IMG/VR virus record: IMGVR_UViG_3300032242_000908
Coordinates: 1-20,204 of that record
Reading direction: 5' to 3' (one strand)
Length of the DNA: 20,204 nt
From: a virus
In this document: positions 1 to 5,375 of the stretch, one piece after another
Numbering within the stretch: the stretch's first letter is position 1
Layout of the letters: every line of letters starts with the position of its first letter
The notes under the pieces: generated by a model
Database searches by the model: none
Told to the model about the DNA's origin: nothing
The model's input: only the letters and a program-made list of their open reading frames with translations
Made by a program: the position numbers and the translations under genes

Positions 1-87
1 AATAGACTTCAACCGAGTTCTGCCGGTGTATAGCTGTGCAGGCAGTGTTCCTGCATAGGCTGACTTAACGTCATACTGCATTGTCAT
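1..87 (-). CDS. Partial CDS, unknown phage protein (N-terminus only)
   Basis: The first 29 codons of a leftward gene are present; the rest lies beyond the window edge. The start is set by an AGGAG ribosome-binding site at 95-99 seven bases upstream of the ATG at 85-87. The peptide begins MTMQYDVKSAYAGTLPAQLY. I do not recognise the family. It follows the capsid module and a Thr-rich virion protein, so a structural or assembly role is plausible but unproven. A second ATG two codons in is a less likely start. A hairpin terminator lies just upstream (106-123), so this gene may be expressed by read-through. Confidence 0.6.
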   Translation of the reverse strand, partial: MTMQYDVKSAYAGTLPAQLYTGRTRLKSI

Positions 88-101
88 AACTAATCTCCTG
101 T

Positions 102-123
102 AAAACGGGGGCCGAAGCCCCCG
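102..123 (-). terminator. Rho-independent terminator with UUCG-type tetraloop
   Basis: On the minus strand CGGGGGC, loop TTCG, GCCCCCG (123-106) is followed by TTTT (105-102). It lies directly after the Thr-rich gene (131-622) and before the ribosome-binding site of the partial gene at the edge. Its core is nearly identical to the hairpin at 1081-1098. The short T run suggests partial termination. Confidence 0.75.
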
Positions 124-130
124 AGACTAA

Positions 131-622
131 TTACTGCTGGATAGCAGGAGGAGCGCTGTTGCCGCTGGAGTCTTTGACTGCGTACTGCACGGTAATCTGT
201 GCCGCACCGCCGCTAGCAGTTCCTGCGCAAGCGTAGATGACTTGAAGAATCAGGTCAGTCGTGCCTACGTTCAAGATGGTAGCCATGTTTGTGCCCGACA
301 AAGTGGTGGTTGCACGCCCAATAGCCAGAGGAGTAGTAGTAGCTCCGCCCACTGTAGCCAGAGTAGTTCCGCCAGCCGTTTGAACGGTGATGGTGTTACC
401 GGTCGTGCCCGAGAACGCAGTGGTGATGTCGCAGAAGATATTGGTAATCTGTGCGCCTGCGGGGATGACTGCAAAGGTGGTAGCAGTCGTAGTGCTAACC
501 GTCATCGTGCCCGTTTGGGTGACGTTGGTAGTGCCGGTGTTTTGGATGGTTCCAGCGGTAGTACCGGTGGTGTTTTTGACCGTGCCCAAGAGCCAAGGGC
601 CAAGGTGTGTTGCGAATCCCAT
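131..622 (-). CDS. Thr/Gly-rich probable virion structural protein
   Basis: This 163-aa protein is dominated by Thr, Gly, Ala, Val and Ile, with alternating TT, TVT and GTT patterns typical of beta-structured phage surface or decoration proteins. It has no signal peptide, membrane segment or Cys cluster. The N-terminus MGFATHLGPWLLGTVKNT precedes the repetitive region, which may anchor the protein. The ATG at 622 has a TAAGGA ribosome-binding site. A strong promoter (710-737) and a terminator (102-123) flank it, so it appears to be its own transcription unit downstream of the capsid operon. A head decoration or minor tail component is the best guess; no family is recognised. Confidence 0.7.
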   Translation of the reverse strand: MGFATHLGPWLLGTVKNTTGTTAGTIQNTGTTNVTQTGTMTVSTTTATTFAVIPAGAQITNIFCDITTAFSGTTGNTITVQTAGGTTLATVGGATTTPLAIGRATTTLSGTNMATILNVGTTDLILQVIYACAGTASGGAAQITVQYAVKDSSGNSAPPAIQQ

Positions 623-709
623 GATAAGTCCTTACATACAAGTTAGGTACACTGGTCGGTATGTCGTCTGCCGGGGCAGTCCAGTGCACCGGAAGTCCCG
701 GATAGCTGC

Positions 710-737
710 AATATACACTATTTTTAAGGCGCGTCAA
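710..737 (-). promoter_or_regulatory. Sigma70-type promoter for the Thr-rich virion gene
   Basis: On the minus strand the -35 is TTGACG (737-732, 5 of 6 consensus bases), the spacer is 16 bp and the -10 is TATATT (715-710, 5 of 6), preceded directly by TG. Predicted transcription starts near 703, leaving an ~80-nt leader to the ATG at 622. The leader can form a stem between its CACTGG and CCAGTG arms (649-685). The promoter ends five bases from the HNH gene start at 742. Confidence 0.65.
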
Positions 738-741
738 CAGC

Positions 742-1119
742 ATGCCGTACAAAGACCTAGTTGTTCGCAAAGCCAAGCACAAAGAGTACTCGGCGACCCA
801 TTACCAGAAAAACAAGGAAGTTGTGCAGGCGTCTTCAAAAAAGTCTAGGAAACAAAAAAAGCAGGAGTGGGCGGAATTTAAGGCGAAGCAGTCCTGCACC
901 AAGTGCGGGTTCTCTCACCCCGCAGCAATCGACTTTCATCATGTTGGGCCTAAAAAATACAGCGTCAACGAGCTTATAGCCGGGGGCCGGTACAAGCGGG
1001 CTTATGAAGAAGTGAAGCAGTGCATACCCCTCTGTGCCAACTGCCACCGCATACATCACCACAATGAACAAGAAACAAAAAGGGGGCCGAAGCCCCCTGT
1101 AGAACCCAGCGCGGATTAA
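742..1119 (+). CDS. HNH endonuclease, probable free-standing homing enzyme
   Basis: The 125-aa product has the HNH/zinc layout: CTKC at residues 52-55, DFHH at 64-67 as the first catalytic His pair, and LCANCHRIHHH at 97-107 with the second CxxC and the metal-binding His residues. The first 50 residues are Lys-rich and probably contact DNA. HNH enzymes of this size cut or nick double-stranded DNA and often act as mobile intron-less homing genes in phages. It is the only plus-strand gene in the leftward structural half and lies between two leftward units, which supports insertion. The ribosome-binding site is weak (AAGG at 726-729). Its last codons contain the terminator hairpin of the opposing gene, and its stop overlaps that gene by 4 bases. 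Confidence 0.85.
   Translation: MPYKDLVVRKAKHKEYSATHYQKNKEVVQASSKKSRKQKKQEWAEFKAKQSCTKCGFSHPAAIDFHHVGPKKYSVNELIAGGRYKRAYEEVKQCIPLCANCHRIHHHNEQETKRGPKPPVEPSAD
1077..1098 (-). terminator. Rho-independent terminator of the acidic gene, inside the HNH CDS
   Basis: On the minus strand AGGGGGC, TTCG loop, GCCCCCT (1098-1081) is followed by further T bases (1080-1077). It lies 18 bases after the stop of the acidic gene (1116). It overlaps the 3' end of the opposing HNH gene, where the sequence encodes the KRGPKPPVE tail. Confidence 0.75.
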
Positions 1120-1478
1120 GCCGCTTCAAGCTCTTCCTCTTCTTCATCTTCTTCATCTTCTTCATCTTCTTCAACGTCGCCCCAGTCGGCTTCGTCGTCT
1201 TCTACCAAGAGCCATTCGTTGGTGTCTTCGTCCAACCAATACCATGCATCGTACTCTTCATCGTACCAGCAATAGCAGCCAGCATCATGGTCGTACTCAT
1301 AGTCTTCGCCTTCGGTGAAACAATCAGCAAACGCTTCAAACTCGTCGTCCTCGTCTTCCACTTCTTCAATGTCGGTGTTACCCAGCATCTGTGTAGTCTG
1401 CAAAAACTTCAAGATGGACTCGGTAGAGTACTCAAAAAAGCCGCCATCGGCCAACTCAACAGATACAGTAAACAGCAT
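1116..1478 (-). CDS. Hyperacidic, aromatic-rich protein of unknown function
   Basis: The protein is 120 aa from the ATG at 1478, chosen because GGAG lies just upstream; an upstream in-frame extension lacks this. By my count about 50 residues are Asp or Glu, against one Lys and no Arg. Five Trp and many Tyr occur in the middle (CYCWYDEEYDAWYWLDED). The N-terminal ~45 residues (MLFTVSVELADGGFFEYSTE) look like a small folded beta/alpha unit; the C-terminus is nearly pure Glu/Asp from an in-frame 9-bp repeat. It sits directly downstream of the capsid operon behind a terminator, so it is probably expressed separately. A DNA-mimic or charge-shielding role is possible, but nothing proves it. Confidence 0.75.
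   Translation of the reverse strand: MLFTVSVELADGGFFEYSTESILKFLQTTQMLGNTDIEEVEDEDDEFEAFADCFTEGEDYEYDHDAGCYCWYDEEYDAWYWLDEDTNEWLLVEDDEADWGDVEEDEEDEEDEEEEELEAA
1141..1173 (-). repeat. 9-bp tandem repeat encoding the acidic tail
   Basis: On the plus strand TCTTCATCT occurs three times in a row (1141-1149, 1150-1158, 1159-1167), followed by a partial fourth copy. On the coding strand each unit reads in frame as Glu/Asp codons, so copy-number change would lengthen or shorten the acidic tail without a frameshift. Confidence 0.8.
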
Positions 1479-1497
1479 TTTTAACTCCAAAAAATAG

Positions 1498-1516
1498 TTG
1501 CAGCACCGCGCTGCAA
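1498..1516. repeat. Inverted repeat upstream of the acidic gene
   Basis: TTGCAGC (1498-1504), 5-nt spacer, GCTGCAA (1510-1516) form a perfect 7-bp dyad 20 bases upstream of the acidic gene start. It could be an operator or leader hairpin. No clear promoter is visible beside it. Confidence 0.45.
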
Positions 1517-1554
1517 GCCATCCTACCACGGCGTCTGTGACAGTTTTTAGACGT

Positions 1555-1605
1555 AAAAAAGCCCCCTCGTGGGGGGCTCCAAATAAGGGGACAAGCCCCT
1601 ATTTT
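1555..1605 (-). terminator. Double-hairpin terminator after the major capsid gene
   Basis: Just after the capsid stop codon the minus strand can first fold AAATAGGGG with CCCCTTATTT (about 1605-1581). It then forms GCCCCC, loop CACGA, GGGGGC (1577-1561) followed by six T (1560-1555). The second hairpin is a canonical Rho-independent terminator and marks the end of the long head operon. Confidence 0.85.
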
Positions 1606-2516
1606 TAGGACGAACCGGGAGAACCAAAGATTCCCAGTGGGTCAGACCAGCCGAACGAGTAACGCTCGCGGGCTTTGTAACGCACGTTGCCGGTGTCGAA
1701 GTCGCCGTCCATCGAAGTAGCCATAGGCGTACGAACGAAGTGCTTCAGACCGTTAGGCACGTCAGTGGTCAGATACCAACCGTTGGAGTCTGTCAAGAAG
1801 TGGTTGACAGTGTAGCCTTCAGGAATCGAACCATTGTTCTTCAGCGCGTTGATGTCGTTGTCGGTAGTGCCAACGCGGAGGCTGGTTTCCAACAGACGAG
1901 TAGCAACGAACATTAGTGACGGGGGAACGATTAGCTTGCGGGGCTTGGCGGCAATCAACAGACCCTTCTCGTCCGTCCAAGCGGCGATTTGGATAACGGC
2001 GGCTTCCAAAGAAGTCTCGTTCAAATCAGCGCCAGTGGCGGGGCGGTTGCTGTTGGTTCCACCGTTGACCAGCGGGTGAGCAGTGCTGAACAACGAAACG
2101 CCATCGCCACCAATGTAGTTGGCAGAGAAACCGTTGTTGATAACAGCAGCGGCTTTAACCTGCTTGGTGTACGCCATACCGCGTGCCAGAGCCTTGGTGT
2201 AGCGGGCAGACAGACTGTCGTACAGGTTGTCTTCCACTGCCTCTTCGGTGATGGAGAAGCCCAAAGCGATGGTCTCGTGGTTGTAGCGGGAAGTGAAGGC
2301 TTCCTGCGCATTGTCATAAGCAATGGCTTGGCCCTCGTTCTTCACCGGTGCAGCACCGAATCCAGCGAGTTTGGTTTCTTCTTCAAAACTACGCTCCGAT
2401 TTCTCGGTCTCGTAGATTTCCTTGTGCTCTTCGCCGTAACGAGCGTACTCGAGTCCATACAGAGCATTCAGGCCGGGAAGGAGTTCCTTCAATAGTTGTG
2501 CGCGTGAAATAGCCAT
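1605..2516 (-). CDS. Major capsid protein
   Basis: The 303-aa protein starts MAISRAQLLKELLPGLNALY at an ATG with AAGGAG upstream. The acidic N-terminal region (YGEEHKEIYETEKSERSFEE), the central EEAVEDNLYDSLSARYTKAL segment followed by the TKQVKAAAVINNG helix, and the C-terminal SFGWSDPLGIFGSPGSS are typical of HK97-fold capsid proteins of the Mu gpT-like type in environmental phages. It would form the icosahedral shell around the scaffold. It is the last gene of the terminase-to-capsid operon and is followed by a strong terminator, in the expected head-cassette order. The family is assigned from sequence pattern only; the length fits a shell subunit without a protease domain. Confidence 0.85.
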   Translation of the reverse strand: MAISRAQLLKELLPGLNALYGLEYARYGEEHKEIYETEKSERSFEEETKLAGFGAAPVKNEGQAIAYDNAQEAFTSRYNHETIALGFSITEEAVEDNLYDSLSARYTKALARGMAYTKQVKAAAVINNGFSANYIGGDGVSLFSTAHPLVNGGTNSNRPATGADLNETSLEAAVIQIAAWTDEKGLLIAAKPRKLIVPPSLMFVATRLLETSLRVGTTDNDINALKNNGSIPEGYTVNHFLTDSNGWYLTTDVPNGLKHFVRTPMATSMDGDFDTGNVRYKARERYSFGWSDPLGIFGSPGSS

Positions 2517-2527
2517 GATTTAACTCC

Positions 2528-3361
2528 TTATGCGCCGGTGGCAGAGTAGTAGCCGTGCAGACCTTGGTTCAACTTGACCAAGATTTCAGGATACTGGGTG
2601 AAGACAACGGTCGAACCGTACACGCCCGAGTTCAGTGTGAACGTAGCGGCTTGGTTCAACACAACGGATGTGTCGCCAGCGGCTGCTGCGGTAGCCACAA
2701 AAGAACCGGTCTGTGCAACTTGACCACTGGTGGTCAAAACAGAAACGTCCGTACCAACTGGCAATGCGTAAGGCAGAGCACTGACGGTCAGGGTGGTAGT
2801 GCCCGAACTGAAAGTAGCAGTACCCAAGTTCACTGCGGTTTCCATAACCAGACCAACCATGCGCAAGGGCAGAGTAGTGGTAACAGGAGTAGCCGAAGGA
2901 GCCAGAACAGCGTTAGCCGAGTTACCGGTGTTTACGCTACCGGTGTTGTTGATGGCTGACAAGTTAGTGCCAATCATCGCCATAGCGCCGGAAGAAACGG
3001 TAGTACCAGAACTGCAAACAACCGCCTTGAACACGGCATCAGGGTCATCCAAGATATAGGCTTGGCAATCACCGGCGGCGGTGCTTGCGGGCCAATACTG
3101 GGAGAACAACTTTTGCTTAGTTGTGGGGTTGGTGTAGGTGCAACCCAAGAAAATACCGACGGTCTGGTTCAGACCAGTGCCAGTAGAAACCGAGGCGCGT
3201 GTGGCAAAGCCACGGGATAGAACAACGAAATCACCGTAGAAGATGCTGGTCGCGTAACCGTACTGGATGTTGTACATGCGGGTGGAACCTGCAAATACTT
3301 GACCGCCAATAAGGTTCTGCGGCAACAGTCCGTACGGAGCTGATACGACAGGATATGCCAT
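2528..3361 (-). CDS. Beta-rich probable head decoration/structural protein
   Basis: The 277-aa protein is rich in Thr, Ser, Val, Gly and Ala, with almost no charge in its second half. The N-terminus has the conserved-looking stretch YGLLPQNLIGGQVFAGSTR. The second half carries repeated TTLTVS, TSGQV and AGDTSVVLN strands, suggesting an Ig-like or jelly-roll beta domain. It sits between the 148-aa conserved gene and the major capsid gene, 11 bases upstream of the latter, where many phages encode a capsid decoration or cement protein. The ATG at 3361 has AGGAG upstream. Function is inferred from position and composition only. Confidence 0.75.
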   Translation of the reverse strand: MAYPVVSAPYGLLPQNLIGGQVFAGSTRMYNIQYGYATSIFYGDFVVLSRGFATRASVSTGTGLNQTVGIFLGCTYTNPTTKQKLFSQYWPASTAAGDCQAYILDDPDAVFKAVVCSSGTTVSSGAMAMIGTNLSAINNTGSVNTGNSANAVLAPSATPVTTTLPLRMVGLVMETAVNLGTATFSSGTTTLTVSALPYALPVGTDVSVLTTSGQVAQTGSFVATAAAAGDTSVVLNQAATFTLNSGVYGSTVVFTQYPEILVKLNQGLHGYYSATGA

Positions 3362-3374
3362 GAAAAACTCCTAT

Positions 3375-3821
3375 TTATTTAAGACCGAGACCAAAACCGC
3401 CACGCGTTGAACTGGATTTTCTTTCCGAAAACAACGGCATGCGCGGGTCATTCTGACGCAAGAAGCTATTGTCTACCGAGTCCATCTGTTGCTGTGCTTG
3501 TCCGTTGTAGTACTCAGCCATAGCTTCTACGTTTTCAGTTGGCTGTTTGCAAAGCATCAGCCCTCCGATTTCGATGTTGCCTGTCTTTTCATTGCCGGTT
3601 AGCATCATCTCAGGGTAATCCACTGCCTTGCACGGTTCCCATCCGTCACGCAATTTACGCGACACATTGGTAGGGTCAGATTGCCCTAGGACGTGTGTCG
3701 CAATCCAGCGGTGCGTCATACCGGGGATTGGGTCGGGGTCAGGCAGTGTACTGGACGGTCGGTACACTTTACGCGCAGTTTTTTCGCGGGAAATAAGGTC
3801 ACGAGATTCACGAGTTGCCAT
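3375..3821 (-). CDS. Conserved phage head-module protein, function unknown
   Basis: The 148-aa hydrophilic protein has no membrane segment. Notable stretches are MTHRWIATHVLGQSDPTNVS (about residues 35-54), EIGGLMLCKQPTENVEA (about 84-100) and the C-terminal DNSFLRQNDPRMPLFSERKS. I recall similar proteins in the head modules of environmental tailed phages, always uncharacterised, but this is memory, not a search. It lies between scaffold-like and decoration-like genes; GGAGTC precedes the ATG at 3821. It could be a minor head protein or assembly factor. Confidence 0.75.
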   Translation of the reverse strand: MATRESRDLISREKTARKVYRPSSTLPDPDPIPGMTHRWIATHVLGQSDPTNVSRKLRDGWEPCKAVDYPEMMLTGNEKTGNIEIGGLMLCKQPTENVEAMAEYYNGQAQQQMDSVDNSFLRQNDPRMPLFSERKSSSTRGGFGLGLK

Positions 3822-3825
3822 AATA

Positions 3826-4770
3826 TTAAGACTCCAATAATGCTACTTGAGCAGCGTACTGCTGCGGGGTTAATCCAAACTTCTTAGCCAACGCAAGCGC
3901 TCGCTGTGAGATTTGAATTTTCTTTGGCCCAGACGAACGAGTCGCCGGGGCTACCACGGATGCAGGCCGCTGACTTTTTTCACTCTGGTTCTTTTCACTC
4001 CGGCTACTCCCGAACACCTCGGGAAACTTGCTTCTGACACTATTGTCAATCTGCGCGTAATACTCATCACTTTGCGGGTCAATGCCCGAATTCACTAGCT
4101 TTTGGTGCAGCCCTAATGAATAGCTGGTTATTTCCTCAAACCCTTCAGAACCGAACCACTGGTTTTTTGCCTGCCAGCGCAGTGATTTTTGGTCCGGTTT
4201 TTCCTGTCGGGCCACAGGTTGTTGCGTTTGTACACTATCGCTGTACGTTTGTAAAGGGGCGGGGCGAAAATTCTTGGCACGTTCTAAGTTGAACTTAGCG
4301 TCAGTCATGGCCTCTTGCGCGGCAATGATGGCGTCTGTGTCAAAGGCTTCCTGTGCTTCCTTGTACTGACGACGGGCTTTCTCCATCTCCGCTTCCGCAG
4401 CGGACAGACCTGAAGCGGCAATCTGTTTCGTGCCCTGCTCAACATACCCCTTGAGCTGTTTATTTTCCGCCAATAGTGATTGCGCTAGTCGTTCCAACTC
4501 TTGATTTTCTCGCAAGGTGGTCTCTTTTGCGCGGCGCTCGTCGTGCCGTGCATGCGTCAGTTTCTTGATACGTTCTTGTACTTTGGAACTGTAACTCTCT
4601 AGCTCTTCGTCCGTTGGGTCTTCGACTGGCTCTTCCAGTTTCTGACGACCGCGGTCTTGCTCTGGGGTGTCATCTACGATTTCAACTTCAATGTCGTTGT
4701 CATCGGTTTCAATGTCAATGGTGACATCCTTTTCGTCTTCAATCTCGTCGGGAAATTTGAATTCAGACAT
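3826..4770 (-). CDS. Scaffolding-like protein
   Basis: The start is placed at 4770 (MSEFKFPDEIEDEKDVTIDI), with GAGAGGAA nine bases upstream; a further-upstream in-frame start at 4806 lacks a site. The 314-aa product has a very acidic N-terminal ~55 residues, a long Glu/Lys/Gln-rich predicted coiled coil (about residues 60-170), a variable linker and a short basic C-terminal helix region (ISQRALALAKKFGLTPQQYA). This acidic, coiled-coil, basic-tail architecture and its place between portal and capsid genes match capsid scaffolds, which template shell assembly and then leave or are degraded. No protease gene is visible nearby. It overlaps the GroES-like gene end by 8 bases. Confidence 0.75.
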   Translation of the reverse strand: MSEFKFPDEIEDEKDVTIDIETDDNDIEVEIVDDTPEQDRGRQKLEEPVEDPTDEELESYSSKVQERIKKLTHARHDERRAKETTLRENQELERLAQSLLAENKQLKGYVEQGTKQIAASGLSAAEAEMEKARRQYKEAQEAFDTDAIIAAQEAMTDAKFNLERAKNFRPAPLQTYSDSVQTQQPVARQEKPDQKSLRWQAKNQWFGSEGFEEITSYSLGLHQKLVNSGIDPQSDEYYAQIDNSVRSKFPEVFGSSRSEKNQSEKSQRPASVVAPATRSSGPKKIQISQRALALAKKFGLTPQQYAAQVALLES

Positions 4771-5191
4771 GTGTGATTCCTCTCGGGTCTTGTACAACAC
4801 CTTCAACTTGGTCGTCGTTGATTAACCGCATTTCCTGCCCATACATCTTGAATCGTGTACCTGCATAAGTGCGAACCATGATGAAGTCACCTTCCTTGCA
4901 CCAAGGGCCGCTGGGGAACTTTTCTTTGTCGGAGTATGCGTCGGGGCCAACCTTGACCACAAACAAAACTGCCGTGGTTACTTCTTCGCGCTTCATCATG
5001 TCTTTCGACTTGAGAAAGTTTGTGCCTTCAATCGTTTCTTCAATTGCTGGCAACACGCATAGCAGCTTGTATCCAGATGGGTCTGGTAGCTGTTTAGCTT
5101 TTTCCGCATCCGTCATTGTCGCGTCGGGTTTGTCTGACGTTTGGATGGGTAGGGGCATTTCGACCCCCGGAGGCAAAAGAATATCACTCAT
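4763..5191 (-). CDS. GroES-like co-chaperonin
   Basis: The 142-aa protein has a ~38-residue extension followed by a GroES/Cpn10-type domain (about residues 39-135). The best match is KEGDFIMVRTYAGTRFKMYG followed by QEMRLINDDQVEGVV, which mirrors the bacterial GroES core of KVGD, YAGTEVK, DGEEY and DDILAVV. The segment EGTNFLKSKDM (55-65) lies where GroES has its mobile loop, with N-F-L in place of the I-V-L that binds GroEL. It would cap host GroEL to fold phage capsid or portal proteins, as T4 Gp31 does. The ATG at 5191 is chosen over an upstream TTG at 5200; it overlaps the preceding gene's stop, indicating translational coupling. Confidence 0.8.
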   Translation of the reverse strand: MSDILLPPGVEMPLPIQTSDKPDATMTDAEKAKQLPDPSGYKLLCVLPAIEETIEGTNFLKSKDMMKREEVTTAVLFVVKVGPDAYSDKEKFPSGPWCKEGDFIMVRTYAGTRFKMYGQEMRLINDDQVEGVVQDPRGITHV

Positions 5192-5375
5192 CGTTTTCAA
5201 CTTTCTTCAGCAGGGCCAATAGGTAGGACTCTGCGGTGGCTAGGCCCTGAATCACCCCGCAAAGTTTTTGGTACTCTTCAAAAGAACGGCAGGCCCCACC
5301 AGCCATGTCGTCCGCGTAGTTGTTCATATCCGTGCGTATTTGTTCGCGCAATACGCGTGCGAAATCTTGAATCAT
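5184..5375 (-). CDS. Small helical protein between portal and GroES-like genes
   Basis: The 63-aa protein MIQDFARVLREQIRTDMNNY... is probably all-helical, with a C-terminal segment YQKLCGVIQGLATAESYLLA that looks amphipathic. It overlaps the portal stop by ATGA and the GroES-like start by 8 bases, so it is translationally coupled on both sides. Similar small ORFs recur at this position in environmental phages as far as I recall. Function unknown; an assembly accessory is possible. Confidence 0.7.
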   Translation of the reverse strand: MIQDFARVLREQIRTDMNNYADDMAGGACRSFEEYQKLCGVIQGLATAESYLLALLKKVENDE

